Positions 1 to 12,006 of a stretch of DNA of 64,000 nt are shown here, piece after piece. The first letter of the stretch is position 1. Each line of letters starts with the position of its first letter. This stretch comes from Liolophura sinensis. Taxonomy: Eukaryota > Mollusca > Polyplacophora > Chitonida > Chitonidae. The translations under genes were made by a program, and so were the position numbers. The stretch is taken from NCBI RefSeq assembly GCF_032854445.1, contig NC_088306.1, positions 6,943,924 through 7,007,923 of the forward strand, read 5' to 3'. The notes under the pieces were generated by a model. The model was not told the DNA's origin, did not search any database, and saw only the letters and a program-made list of their open reading frames with translations.

Positions 1-604
1 TACAAGTACTAAGTTGATAAACAGAATACCACTGGCTACACATGGACTGTATTCAAATAACAGCACACTGCTCACAATTTATACATTGGCCAAGTATTCT
101 TAACAAAAGAGAGCACAGTCTGACAGAAGAATTTCAGCTCTACATACTGTGTAAACAAAAAGACATACATTTATACATACATATATCTTCAGTCAGAATT
201 TCACAAAAGATTTTCTCGACAAGTGAAAAAAAAAATTAAAACATTATCTACTAATTATGAAATAAACCAGAAAAAAAACATAGTACATACATATCTTTGT
301 TTTGTGTACAGTTTGTACGATTAAATTTTAATATACACAAATGAAAGAGATGTATATAAATTTATCTTTGTTTATACTTGAAGTTTAACTTGAAGTATTT
401 GAGAATAGGCCATTGAATCAATTATTTGTTTCTTATGACCCTGCCTCAACTATGTCTTTGTGGCCAACAGTTAAGCATATGTTTGTTACTTATTAACCGT
501 ACTGGAGCAAAACGAAAGCACACTACACTCTGCAGGTGGATAAGAGCTCCCGTGGTCTATGTGTATAACCTAAGACAAAGAAGCCTACATATCAGCCGTC
601 TTAC
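1..604. other. Partial intron of the AGFG gene, no element recognised
   Basis: AT-rich sequence downstream of exon 6 on the gene strand. I see no further AGFG exon, SINE or other coding segment here, so the gene must continue past the window edge. Confidence 0.6.
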
Positions 605-994
605 CTGTGGTGGAGGAGTTAGCAAAGGCACCCCCTGCTGTGGTTGCACTCTGGCTAGCAGAGGACCCCCAGCTAGTGCTGGATGCCGTGGTGCCGGGAT
701 TGTCCCAGTTTACCGTGCCACTGCTGGCAGACGGTGCGCCCCAACTCATCGACGAGTTCCCGGACCAGTCCACGGCTTGTCCTGGTACTCCGCCTGCCGT
801 TTGTGGGGAGCCTCCGCTAGGCGAGGAGCTGAAAACATCAGCTAAAGCCGCGTACCGGTCGCTGCCACTGAGGGGTGCAGTGGCTGGCTGCGAAGTGGCT
901 GTGCTGAAAGCGGGAAACCCTGCTGTCGCTGGTTGGCCAGCAGGTGCTGGCACTGAGGCGTTGCTGGAGCCCATTGGCTGTAATGGAGGGCCCG
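605..994 (-). CDS. AGFG1: AGFG-type ArfGAP protein, coding exon 6 (last exon in window)
   Basis: This is the last exon of the gene visible here; the 3' end lies beyond the left edge. It encodes about 130 residues of low-complexity Ser/Thr/Pro/Gly/Ala sequence with a central DRYAALADVF segment. That segment matches the repeated DKYAALA(E/N)LD blocks of the AGFG1 C-terminal half (known family feature). Several SW/WG/WD pairs follow. The acceptor TTTTCCAG ends at 995, and the donor CAG|GTAAGA is at 604-603. The exon enters with two bases completing the codon left by exon 5, and leaves in phase 1. Repeats of this kind in the family carry FG/NPF-like motifs used in endocytic and nuclear-pore contacts. 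Few classical FG pairs are visible in this exon, and more may lie downstream. Confidence 0.85.
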
Positions 995-1427
995 CTGGAA
1001 AAGAGTCACATTCTATTAAAATCTGTAGAATAACAATAAACAACAGGGTTTCAATCCACAGAAGGACATTTTATACAATAATGAACTTTAGAACACTTTG
1101 TTTCTTTGATTAGTGTTTTCATGCCATGCTCAAGAAGTTTTCACTTTATACGATGGCAGTCAGGTATATGCGAAAATGAAACTGCAAATCTCGGAGTGAA
1201 CCACCGCCATTTGCCTGGTAAATGTCCACATACATGTAGCCGACAAACCTCCCGATTTGTTAAAGCCGTAGCCAAACAAGCAGGGATTGTACTTTAAGAC
1301 TTTAACATTTAGCACAGACATCCAGGGGATACAGGTTCACCATCTTGAAGACATTTTGAAGTCTTCATTTTATTACTTGACTGTGAAGATATGAAAGTAT
1401 GTATGTATGCTTGGGTTTTTGTATTGT

Positions 1428-1680
1428 ACTTAATTTTTTGGCCATATGACGACAAGGAGTCATTTGTTGTGTGTACATACATTGTGTTTTCTTGTGACGG
1501 CGAGTCCATGCCACCAAAGTGCTGCCATCACTGAAGTATCATGACAAGACACTGTAAATCACAGCCCAATCAGTCATATTATACCGACACCAGGCCAACC
1601 AGACCTGTTTCCTTGCTCTCAATCTCACTTGTGAGAGCCAAGCCTGATATAAACTCTTTGGTACCGACCCGGGTTAATTT
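1428..1680 (-). mobile_element. SINE-3 fragment
   Basis: The order of words is CATATGACGACAAGGAGTCAT, GTGTGTACATAC, CGAGTCCATGCC, then CACAGCCCAATCAGTCATAT. The same order recurs at 14215, 19595 and 54401. Orientation is taken from the 19595 copy, which has a tRNA-like head at its right end. It lies between AGFG exons 6 and 5. Confidence 0.65.
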
Positions 1681-1811
1681 GAAGACATGAGCCATCAAGT
1701 TATTAAAGCCAATGTGCCACAATTCATTTCTTCTGGCAAAATGTTTGCTGAAAATGTTGCGTGATCTGTATATATGCATGTACATGTAAAATACATGCTG
1801 TGAAAACTTAC

Positions 1812-1883
1812 TACTGGCTGTTGAGAATGCTGGAGTGGAGTTAAGCTGGGTGTTGAAATTGGCAAAATCGGCAAATCCACCAC
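1812..1883 (-). CDS. AGFG1: AGFG-type ArfGAP protein, coding exon 5
   Basis: A 72-bp exon encodes GGGFADFANFNTQLNS and the residues up to PAFSTASS. The FADFANF core is the same type of short motif that is repeated in vertebrate AGFG1 (FANFAHF, FADFGTF). The acceptor TTGACAG ends at 1884, and the donor is a perfect GTAAGT starting at 1811. The entering phase completes a Gly codon begun in exon 4, and the exon leaves one base for exon 6, so the frame holds on both sides. A reading frame through the exon extends into the downstream intron and should be ignored there. Confidence 0.85.
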
Positions 1884-1901
1884 CTGTCAACACAAAGAAC
1901 A

Positions 1902-2054
1902 CTTATTTATTTATTTATTTTATTCGTGGTTTACACCACACTCAAGAATATTTCACTTATATGACAGCGACCAGCATGATGGTGGGAGGAAACAGGGCAG
2001 AGCCCAGTGGAAACCCACGACCATCCGCACGTTGCTGACAGAACTTTCCACGAG
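1902..2054 (-). mobile_element. SINE-1 copy, 5' truncated
   Basis: On the plus strand it starts with (TTTA)n, then a GATTGGTGTTTTACG-like core (mutated here), AAGAATATTTCACTTATA, CCAGCATGATGGTGGGAGGA and GCAGAGCCC. It stops in the middle of the body, so the tRNA-like head is missing. Compare the full copy at 12698-12961. Confidence 0.85.
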
Positions 2055-2761
2055 AAAAAATGTAAAGTTTCTAGCTAGATCGCTGAACAAGTGAAACTAA
2101 AGATCTTCTCAGGCAAACCCTGCAAAGTATCCAGATAAAATTTCTGTAGCCATCTACAGAGACACACTGTTGTGTAATATACGACCGTAAGATATTAATT
2201 TAATTGAGCAGCATTTAAGCCACACTCGAGAATTTTTCATTTATCATACATCTTCAACAAAAAACGTACATGTTGAAATTTGAAAAACATAATTCACCAG
2301 ACTATGAACACTAAAATGTATAGGTTAAGGTAGGGGTATACGAACATTTGTTATGCATGAGACAAAATACTCTGGTTTTCACTGGACAGCGACAGTCACA
2401 TGTGGTGTGTGTCCGTGTATATTCCTGTATCCTGCAGCCGATGTCATGTCTGCTGACTAGGTTATCTCCCTTTGTTTGGTTGTGGCAACAATAGTTAGAT
2501 CCCTGATGTGATTGGCCTATGCATCAATCAGCTGTTCTAAATTGATGGGTCTATTGCAGGTTGAATTTGTTATCAACGCCTTGCGCAATACAATAGTTAC
2601 TGACACCATATATTTCCATATCCTATTACTGAGTATGAACCATGTAACTAATAATATGGGACAGATACTAACCCCCTGTATTTCTAAACGTACATCCCAC
2701 AGTAACTGTGTAAATAATAGTAACAGCACTATCTCTATACACATGTGTACGATTGACTGAC

Positions 2762-2996
2762 CTGCCATGGGGTTGGTGTTCTGTTGAGGCGGCGCCGTGG
2801 TCGGTGCAGTGCTGCCTGCAAAGGGGTCTCCGCCAAGGTCTCCCAGCAGGTCCATGGTGGCTGAGGGTTTGGGCTGGGCAGGGGCGGGTTGGGCTTGTGG
2901 AGTTGGTTGTGCAGGAGATTGTACTGGGGCCGTCACTGGTGGAGGATGGGTTGGACGACTGGACAACGCAGAGCCAGGGGGTGGCACAGCATTAGA
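2762..2996 (-). CDS. AGFG1: AGFG-type ArfGAP protein, coding exon 4
   Basis: This exon encodes 78 residues: a Pro/Ala/Gln-rich linker, then MDLLGDLGGDPFAGS, then a Thr/Pro/Gln tail. The DLLGDLGGDPF block corresponds to FDLLSDLGSDIF of vertebrate AGFG1. DLL and DPF are the kind of short motif that clathrin adaptors bind, which fits the family's endocytic role (family knowledge). The acceptor TTTCTCCACAG ends at 2997 and the donor CAG|GTCAGT begins at 2761. Exon 3 ends in phase 0 and this exon starts on a codon boundary. The Pro-rich strand asymmetry makes long shadow frames on the plus strand, which are not genes. Confidence 0.85.
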
Positions 2997-5900
2997 CTGT
3001 GGAGAAACAGAAGAAGAGGATATCAAAAAATGGCAGCTCTCAACAGGAGGGGTTTCATTATCTTTTTTCAATCAAAGGGCTTAAGTGGAAAAGTAGCCAG
3101 CTACCTGGCGGAGAATTAAATGAAGCAGAATAAGAGCAAGTAGATGGCTACCTAAAGAAAATTTGACTGAAGTAGCAGGCTGTAGGTGGCCGGTAGCTAG
3201 ATCTACAAGCTGGTGAATACAAATTCCATGTCCAGGGCAGGTCTGAACCAATTTAAGGTACGTGTAGGCAAGACTGTTGCATGGGGGTTCAAGACACTAC
3301 TTAATGTCAAAAAAAAGAAGAAAAAAAAAAAAAACATGCTCAGGGAAATGAAGGTGTTCATGTAATGTCTGAAAATCATGAACGTGCAGGCACATTAGCT
3401 GAAAACAAAAGTACAGAATCAAGTACAAAATACACTGTATGTTAAGCCCTCCAAATCTGTAATAACCATGGTTACTGCATCATCTAGCACTAAGACCCCT
3501 CAGCATACACTGAACGGCCCATGTTATAAATCATAAGATGTGAAAAATTGGACTGATCGGACAGAACATACTACAGAGCTGCTTTTCATACATTCAAGAT
3601 TCTGCAAGTCTGCGTGCAACGTACGTCCTTGACACATTTCAAGCTGGCATTTCTTCTTAGAGAAAAAAACCCTATGTTTTACACGTTACCTGTCCGTAGA
3701 CACCTCGTATTCGTCTCTTGGACAGATGCGTTGGTCTCTGACTTACAGGTGAAGCTAATAACATGATTATGCCTTCAAGCTGTACAGGTACAATGTATAA
3801 AGACAAAGTCTAACGTAACCACGCCTCCACTAGAAGCAGTATGTACCACTAACACTACACTAAAACTTCCTCAAAACCTGGCTTACTTACACTTTCTGGA
3901 AGACTTGTGGTGAGAGAGCTGTTTATAAACAGTCTGTGGTTATCAATAATCTGAGGATCGTCCGAATGACTGACTGTACGAGTGACTGGTACGTTTAGCG
4001 CGTCTTACAGATCACTGCTGTCTCTACCTTGTACAGGTAGCAGGATAGTGAGGGGGAGATGTCCCTTGTACCAGGCCACCTCACCCACTTTTAATATCAC
4101 CATCACATGATAACCTAATACAGATACAGTTACAGTCGGTACATGCAGCCCAATAAAACATGAATCTCTGCAAAGCTTGTATGTAGGGGTGTCATCATAA
4201 CGGGGGGAAAAATAGGTCATACAGTTAGACAGGATTTTGAGTGTATGAAGGTACAAAAGGTGCACATTTACTGTGATTCTTCAAACTTTTCTCATGTTTG
4301 CAAGGTGTTTATTCAAGCATATTTTAAACGAATTATTCTGTGTTGACTGGTAAAATTATACTTTTTGTTGTATAATCCCTGAAACTGGCCTATCATACCA
4401 ATGCAGTTTTGTCTCCAAAATTAACTTCCAAATGTGCATAAATTGCACTGAAAGTTGCTCTTTCGTATATGAACAGGTTAAGGAATTAAGGTACGTATTT
4501 ATTTATTGCATTTGGAGTCAAAGATGGACAGGAATTTGAGACAGTGGCCAATTTTTAGGTGTGGTGGAAAATATGTGCACATGAATTCTTCAATGAAAAT
4601 ATTAATATAGATATACATTTATAACAATTAGATCAGTGTCAGCATATTAATAGATTCACCCAGGGTCCACATGGTGTATTCATATCACAATAATTATGTA
4701 CCAAGAAATGCAGTCACCATGCAAAAAAAAAAAAAACAAAAAAAAAACAAAAAAAACACAGAGAGATTAATAAACTTACTGAAGAATAAGAAAATGTGTC
4801 AGTATTTCCTTCCTTCTGACATGGAAGACCATGCAATTGCTGATTTGATTTTCAGTTCACACTGAGCTTAAGCATTTTCAGGGAGGTGTTAAAATATAAC
4901 CTCAGTTGTCTTTATTAACAAGCCGGAAGAAGGCTTTCCATCAATTCTAAGTTTGGGTCACATCTCGGATTTAGATGTGACAAAGATATCAAATGACCAT
5001 ATAATTCTAGGTCGTAACTAGCAGGCCTGTGATCAGTCAGAGGCCAAAGGTCAGTTAGAGAAACAGTTACAATGTATCTGTTAGTCACATGTTACATGTA
5101 TGTATGTGTATTTTAGTGCGGTTGTCTTTATGAAACACCATGTACATGTACAAGGTTACTATAATGCTAAATTGTCTCTTATCTGGAACATACAAGAAAT
5201 CCATGTCTGAGTGAACTAAACCACTTTTTAAAAGTGAAGAACATCTCTACTAGCGACAAAAAAGACTTTGTTTGATTTGAGTAAAAAAAAATAAAAACCA
5301 TGAAAATTTGAGATGGCTGAAGCTTGAGTCCAAGGCAATGAGGCATCTGTGTCATGTGTGTAAAACATGTGAGCAAACTACTTTTCATCTCCATTACTCA
5401 AATTCGTGTAGCACAGAACCCAGCACTTTGTATTAAACAATGGTTTTATCAAACCACACAGATAATCAGAAATGATCATGCCCAAGAATGATGACACTGT
5501 ATTATGATCTACTAACACAAAATGAAGTTTAATATCTGAGCAGGCATTTGAGGAATTTGATGGGTGTTTATCTGTTATGAAATGGAACAGAGAACTGGTC
5601 AAATCTGGTCAAGGGGTTAGATGATATGGACAATAATTCAAACGGCATGATATGATATGATAAAATATGATATTAAAGTGAGTGAAAGAAGTGTAGACAT
5701 GTACAATTGTTAAGATAACCACCCATTGTAACAAGAATAAATCTTTATTTAATCAATAATATTAAATTGAGTGAAAGAGATATTGGCATGTACTAAGAGA
5801 ATCTCCTACTATAATAAGAATAAAACTTTATTTAAACTTAAAAGCTTATTTTTACAGCCACAAGCTGCTGGTACATGAGTATAATTACTTGCACTTAGAG

Positions 5901-6400
5901 TGTGTTTATCTTGTGCTGTGATAAGATATCAGAAAACTGTAATACAATGTATATGACAGTCTATTACATGTATTTCAATAATTGAAAATATATTGTCTCA
6001 TTTTTTAAATTGTCAACCATGTACAATGAAACAGCAGCAGTAGAGCAATGGTAGTGAACAGGACTGGATCCCATACATGCCACACAACATTGGAGCAGGG
6101 GAGGTAACTAGGGGCTACGTACTGGACTAGGCATTCTAAAATAGAGATGTACCTACTGCCTCCGTTCAGATTATTTCTCTAACAGACCTGGGCGGCATAC
6201 TTTTTACGACAGCGATATCGAAAGCGAGGCTCGCGCATTACATCATCTGATCTTTCGCCTCATGTAAACAACAACAATGTATGCCATGGCGAACATACTG
6301 AACTGTTGAGCAGTGCGTTAATTACAAGCCCCGTGAGTATCATTAACATCTCCGTCTGTACTCAGGCTAAACCATGGCAATTTAAATATATTTACCACTT
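2997..6400. other. Left three quarters of AGFG intron 3
   Basis: AT-rich, gene-free sequence. It contains poly-A tracts near 3310-3336 and 4720-4755. It also has a degenerate direct repeat of about 85 bp (5672-5750 and 5760-5838), each copy holding GTGAGTGAAAGA and ending AATAAA-CTTTATTTA. A short SINE-1 trace lies just downstream of exon 5 near 2205-2245. No extra AGFG exon was recognised. Confidence 0.5.
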
Positions 6401-6402
6401 AC

Positions 6403-6570
6403 CACTTCATCTGGCATAACAGAATTCACAGAGGATACACTAACAGTTATTGTGAGTTCTTCACTGTGATCCAAACGTTGGATGACCCAAGGCATAAGCT
6501 GACATACAAGACTTCTACCATACCCAGTTGATTAGACGGCAATGACATTTCTTTTCTCACATGCCCCATG
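6403..6570 (-). pseudogene. RecQ-like helicase fragment, motifs I and Ia, broken
   Basis: On the minus strand the frame reads KRNVIAV, a stop codon, then STGYGRSLVCQLMPW. After a short gap it reads SSVNSVMPDEV. The first part matches helicase motif I of RecQ-type proteins (VIAVLPTGYGKS-x5-LLP) with the P-loop Lys changed to Arg. The second part matches motif Ia (SPLxSLMxDQV). A GTAAGT donor follows directly at 6402. The stop and lost Lys show it is dead. RecQ-like genes are often multicopy or transposon-carried in invertebrates (general knowledge). It sits in an AGFG intron on the same strand. The match is short, so confidence is moderate. Confidence 0.5.
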
Positions 6571-7488
6571 AAATGCCACCCCCTGGCCTTGGCATACAAG
6601 ATTACTTCTTCTAACGTTCTTTTCATGCCGTCTTTCATGGGCGCTGCCAAGTTGGTTAACTTAACATTTATTAGCTAACACGTCAGTAAATAGTTCATTA
6701 TTATTTTGGATCTTTCTGATTATTTCAACTGCAGGTAGTTGCGTGATTTTATATCACTGATACAGAATTAGACTCAAGGAATCTGAGAATACTTATTAAA
6801 TATCTGATACTCCTCTATCAACAATTATCCCTGAATTTTGGGGGGAAATCACTATACACGAGCATTGTCTTGCTACCGTAGGATCACATAGAAAGGCGCC
6901 TGATCTCGAATGCTGGACTAGGCAGAAGAATATTTTGCGTACATTTGATTGCATGTTTCCTGCCAATGAGCAATGAGGTGGAAGAGATAAATATGAACCT
7001 AGTCTCACCAGAAGAAACAACTACTCCTCTCCAGTCATTATTTCTCAAACCTGAAGATGCCCTGTCGTCGTCACATATGTGAGAAACCACTGGTTTTAAA
7101 TCATCCTTCAGTGGTGTGGGAAAAGAGAATTGCGGGTTTAGAGTCTTTAGGGTCTTAGCCCTGGGCCCACCAACTTTTCAAGCAGTGAGGGCCCAGATTT
7201 TTCATTTCTTCTTTAATTTTTCAGCTCCATACTCTTGACATATCATGCATGTCTTGGGACACCCGTTAATTTTGGAAGGCTTAGAACTTATCTGTAGCAA
7301 TCTAGGGTTGCAGAACCTCCTGCGTTTAAACCTCTGACCCCATCACCCCACCCACCTCCCCGACCCCCATTTCAATTTCCTGCTGAGGTCACTGTCCTTA
7401 TTGAAATAAAAGTCCAACAGTTTCAACTGAAACTGGCTATAACACCTAATCCCCAAATGTCATAAACTATGTTTGCACATGCACCTAC

Positions 7489-7737
7489 CTGGTTTGTGTG
7501 AAGGGGTAGTTTCGTGGCGCCCTCTCCCAACATAGACTTGATGGGCCGTGTTGACTTGGTGTTCAGATTTGACAGAGCTAGTTCATTCTGGTGACGGGCC
7601 TCTTCCTTCATGGTTTCTGTTGGGGCCACGTACCATCGCTTCTTCTCATACTTCTGTACCATGAAGTCTTTGACACGCTGTTCCTCTCTGGAGTCCGGCT
7701 CTGGCATTGAACGCGAGTCATATAATCCTAACCACAC
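7489..7737 (-). CDS. AGFG1: AGFG-type ArfGAP protein, coding exon 3 (end of ArfGAP domain)
   Basis: An 83-residue exon carries the end of the ArfGAP domain: WLGLYDSRS, then a charged helix ending in VKDFMVQKYEKKRWYV. This aligns with WLGLFDDRS and VKEFLQEKYEKKRWYV of human AGFG1. It is followed by a linker ending IKSMLGEGATKLPLH, which matches the vertebrate LKSLLGDSAPTLHL. The donor CAG|GTAGGT is clear. The acceptor is less certain. The in-frame choice is AAG just before 7737, giving GND-VWLGL, about three residues shorter than the vertebrate sequence between GNE and WLGL. The tempting TAG six bases upstream would break the frame. So exon identity is firm but the exact 5' edge is open. Confidence 0.88.
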
Positions 7738-7918
7738 CTTCCTACAGAACTGGAATCAGAAGTCCGAAGAACCATGAGGATTTGACAAAATATCTGCCCA
7801 GGAAGACAAGCTGAACACTAAGTAACCCTATACCCAGATCTTCCTTCCTAATCACAACAACTGCCTGTCAGCCATATTGATTTGACAAAGTTCTGCCAAG
7901 GGAGAAAGGTTACCATGA

Positions 7919-8137
7919 ACTGTTTGAAAATTCTGCCAAGTATAAAGAGAACATGACTTTGAACTGCTTCAAAACTATGCCAAGTAAGAGAATACAACTT
8001 TGAACTGCTTCAAAACTGTGCCAAGTAAGAGAATACAACTTTGAACTGCTTCAAAATTGTGCCAAGTATTAAGAGATGTTTTAGAACTGCTTCAAAATTG
8101 TGCCAAGTAAGAGAATATAACTTTGAACTGTTTGAAG
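7919..8137. repeat. Minisatellite of about 41 bp in AGFG intron 2
   Basis: About five degenerate copies of a unit reading CTGCTTCAAAACTGTGCCAA followed by GTAAGAGAATACAACTTTGAA. The array lies wholly within the 713-bp intron between coding exons 2 and 3 and makes up a third of it. Confidence 0.85.
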
Positions 8138-8450
8138 GATCATGTAAAGCTCACACCTGACTTTCCTACACAACAATCATCAGAAGACCAAATGTATGAT
8201 GCCATCAACCAAAATAAAGGCCCTCCAACAGGATATTAGAATGTATTAGACTCCATTTCTATCATTGTTTAAAGAACATGCAAACATATAAAATACAACA
8301 AACAATCATTTATGTATTTGACAATAAGAACATCTGCATGGCACAAAGTCATCTGTTTGATGACCTGGGTTGAATTTTTTGTTAAGGACCAAACATTTTG
8401 TCCCCTGTTACTCACACATATTTAATACCTTACAAGTGAAGCATACTTAC

Positions 8451-8544
8451 ATCATTGCCATGTGTCTTCATAAAATCCATTTCTTCTTGGTTAAAGCTAG
8501 CCATTGATATAGACTTCACTCTGTGAGGTGGGTTCAAACCTCGC
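8451..8544 (-). CDS. AGFG1: AGFG-type ArfGAP protein, coding exon 2 (middle of ArfGAP domain)
   Basis: A 94-bp exon was found by following the splice phase; it is too short for ordinary ORF calling. It completes a Leu codon and then encodes RGLNPPHRVKSISM followed by ASFNQEEMDFMKTHGND. Human AGFG1 reads RGLNPPHRVKSISMTTF at this point, so the identity is very clear. The HR pair holds the arginine that ArfGAPs use to stimulate GTP hydrolysis on Arf (family knowledge; AGFG proteins are atypical and activity is not certain). The acceptor TTCACAG ends at 8545 and the donor GTAAGT starts at 8450. A 713-bp intron separates it from exon 3. Confidence 0.92.
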
Positions 8545-8833
8545 CTGTGAATTAAGAACAACAAAACATACAAATGACTGACTATTGAACATTCATATGT
8601 ACTGCAGGTGAAAACACAAATCAGGTTTTACAATAGAACTGCCTCAAAACATATTGAAAAAATTTTAATAAAACACTGCACTCACGAATATTTTAACTAT
8701 GCGGTAAGGACACTGTGGAAAAGCTAACATCAAAAAACTGCGTTAATCAATCCATTAAATTTTGGTGGGGATTTGGATCTGGATGCAGGGATTTTTGTCA
8801 AGGATGTCTTCACCATTTGGTTAGAAATAGTGC

Positions 8834-9099
8834 GTCAGTGAGCACTTGGGGTTTAACGTGCCTCCTTATCTTGAGCTGCTTCACTAAGACGCCTTACCAA
8901 AGGCAAGTAAGCCACCCCGCCCCAGCCATTATAATGATCCGTGTCAACCAGTCGTTGCACTATCCCTTTCATGCTGAATGAAAAGGGAGGAAGTCACAAC
9001 TTCCTCTTTTGAAGTCTCAGGTTTGACTTGACCCAGGATTGACCCTGGATCTAATCCTCCCGAAGCGGACGCTCTACCAACTGTGCTATCAGGACCGGT
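8834..9099 (-). mobile_element. SINE-2 copy with tRNA-like head
   Basis: On the minus strand this begins GATAGCACAGTTGGTAGAGC (A-box-like) and then a GGGTCAATCC-type B box. A conserved body follows with TTCCTC and the GGCTTACTTGCCTT word, and it ends in the CCCCAAGTGCTCAC tail. It lacks part of the body compared with the copy at 14958-15258. The head should not be annotated as a tRNA gene because the acceptor stem does not pair. Confidence 0.75.
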
Positions 9100-10985
9100 T
9101 TTTGTTACAAATAGAACACATCATTCAGAGTAATGTCATTTTGCTTGTAGAGAAAGAATTTTGAGGTTTTGGTGTGCCTTCTAGTTTTCCTGGGGGATTG
9201 GTTGTCATGCAAATTGTTAACAAATGACCAAAAGTGTAACACTGTGTTGCCACATGTTTTTCATAAGTACATGTAAAGACACAAATAAAAGCTTCTCATA
9301 CATGTACATGTTCCTGAGGCACATCCTGTATTTTAATTTTAATATGTAGACTAAGGACTTTAGGACTGTCAATAAGACACTGAGCTACTAAACTAAGTAG
9401 ACACTGTGCATGCATTAATATGTACATTCTCATTTAAGCTGTGTATATGTTTTCACTGATTAAAAAACAAAGGGCTTGTTAACTGAACCTGGGATTGAAC
9501 TCCCTCCTTTTGTGTTTAATACACAAAAATACGCTCACATACTCAGTGCTTTGATCTCCTTATACTATATAGTTACATGCACAGTATATTTCAATGGAGA
9601 CCTACTTGACCACCTTTTGCCTCCTAGTTGGTTTATACTTTACACTCTAAGTGTACTTGAAACTTTTAATTCTCTTCTGGTTGGCTCAAATATATGCCCA
9701 GTAATTGAAACACTGAGCACATGTTCATCATAATGAGGTTAGTGACCCACACCATGTGCCTGTGTTCGCTGAATATCCGGGTCTAAATTGGGGTCTAATG
9801 TGATAGTGATCTACATAATTTCAAGAGGGTCTCACTCTGTTTGAAGAATCCACTTGAAAGGTTTGTTGAATCTTGAGATAGTCTTTAGTCAGTTTAAATA
9901 GGGCAGCTTTGTTTTAGATCCAGTCACAAGTCTACTCTACATGTACATGTATGTATTCAAACCCATACTGTTTCCTCCCCAGTTCTCCTGCAATGCCTGT
10001 ACTGCGGATAAGTACCAATACTGGACAGCCGCAGCTGTTATTTATCACCATTAAAACAATAGCCCGTATGTTTTCTCAAACCAAACTTGTACAGATGTAC
10101 AGATCTGCTACATGAAAGAGACAGACAAACTGTACTTCAGAGGTCTTTATACTGGGTGTTGTTTTATAATTTATTATTTACATATAAAATATCAGAAATT
10201 CCTTCAGTGATGCATGTGCTTTTTCATCATACACTTACACAGATATCATTTTTGGTATTTTGCACACAGGCTAAATAATGCTGCAAAACATTTACAAGTA
10301 CATCCCTACGTCACAACATCACCCAGCATACAAGTTTGAAATACCAACACGTAGATCAACTTCTGTTGTCTAAAGCTTGTCACTGACTGGTCCAAAATAA
10401 TGACCGCTACAGAAAAGAGGGTAGAATGAGAGGGGGATGGGTGGTGTGAACAGGACGGTTTTACCACATTTTTCCTTAATATTATGGGGCAAAAAAGAGT
10501 GTCTTGGTGTTTGTTGTGTAGCTTGATATCCCTGAACTATTCAAAAACTTGTCTTATTGACTCAACGTTGAACTTTCTCAGGATTTGACCCTTTACAAGA
10601 TTAATGCTTCTACCTTGTTCATTAATACACTCACATGCACATTTACAATATATGGATTTTAGGAAAAGTGATGGGGAGAAGGGAATCTTCAATGATGTAA
10701 TCAACCTAACTTAAGAAACGATTTTTGTTGTGAACAATTGGATTGTAATAAATGAATAGGGTTGTGCCACATCCTACCAATCCAAAATACATGTATTTCT
10801 GAATTAAGACCAGACCAGTTTCAGATTTCGCACCTCCTTTAGCAGAATAGTAACTATACCTGTATTACACAGATAATATTATAATACAGGTCATCAGAGA
10901 AATTTTCCCAAATGACTGATTTCTGAAATTGTGTTTTCAAATTAAGTGTTGTCTGGGTTTCTTCCGTTACATGGTCAATTTGTTT

Positions 10986-11140
10986 TTATTTATTTATTTA
11001 TTTGATTGGTGTTTTATGCTGTACTCAAGAATATTTCACTTATACGACGGCAGCCAACATTATGGTGGGAGGAAACTGGGCAGAGCCCGGGGGAAACCCA
11101 CAACCATCAGCAGGTTGCTGGCAGACCTTCCCACGTATGG
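10986..11140 (-). mobile_element. SINE-1 copy, 5' truncated
   Basis: (TTTA)n, TGATTGGTGTTTTATGCTGT, AAGAATATTTCACTTATACG, the CATTATGGTGGGAGGAAAC block and GCAGACCTTCCCACGTATGG. It ends before the head. Located in AGFG intron 1. Confidence 0.9.
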
Positions 11141-11846
11141 AACTACTTGTTAAGCTGTACTTTAGTACAAAAGCATAGAAATGAACACAAATGAAAAAAA
11201 TTGTACATTCTATCATGTAGCGGGTAACATACACAGTGCACTGGGAACATCGAATTTACATATTTAAGTGAAAAGAAACGGCAACATGTTGATATAAAAA
11301 GAAACCTATGCATGCACATGCTGATACAGGGGCACATGTACTGTGTATAGGCACAACAGACATAATGGTACAAGTACAACATACTGCATATACATGTACT
11401 TCTCTACCAGTTCTTGCATGCTGTTTACATATGGATGACATATTTATTAAACAAATAGAAAATGGCATGCCTCTGCTAACAGGAGGGCTCCAGTATGGAC
11501 TTGTAAACATGTCTCTAGAACTGTGTCACACAACCCATAGTTTTTCAAGAGTGATTTGTTATTTCACTCAGCTGTTATTTTAGTGTCTCATTGTAAAATG
11601 TGTATCTATTAATATAATAAACATCTATCCAGTCTCAGTACCCATTTTTAATTCCTCAAATCTATCAAATTTGGATTTTTGACCAGGAAAGATATATTCC
11701 TCAGATGCACTTTCCTACAGTATCTTAAATCATTCCCAAAATATGCTATTCTATAATTTAAACTGCAAATTAAAACACGAAATAGAGAAATTTCATTATT
11801 CTCAAAATACAGTATTCTATAATTTACCATTCAATTCACAACACTC

Positions 11847-12006
11847 CTCTCTGGTCGTAAGTGGGAAGGTCTTCAGCAACCTGCGGATGGTGGTGGGTTT
11901 CCCCGGGCTCTGCCCGGTTTCCTCCCACAATAATGCTGGCTGCCGTCGTATAAGTAAAATATTCTTGAGTACGGCATAAAAAAAACAATCAAATAAATAA
12001 ATAAAT
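11847..12006 (+). mobile_element. SINE-1 copy, 5' truncated
   Basis: Begins CTCTGGTCGTAAGTGGGAAG, then the CCTGCGGATGGT and CTCTGCCCGGTTTCCTCCCA blocks. It ends in AATCAAATAAATAAATAAAT. The orientation is opposite to the AGFG gene. Confidence 0.9.

Noticed and set aside
607-1113. Plus-strand frame of 168 codons
   Set aside because: It is the antisense shadow of AGFG exon 6, which has matching splice phases and family motifs on the minus strand.
2797-3084. Plus-strand Gly/Trp-rich frames
   Set aside because: Antisense of the Pro-rich AGFG exon 4.
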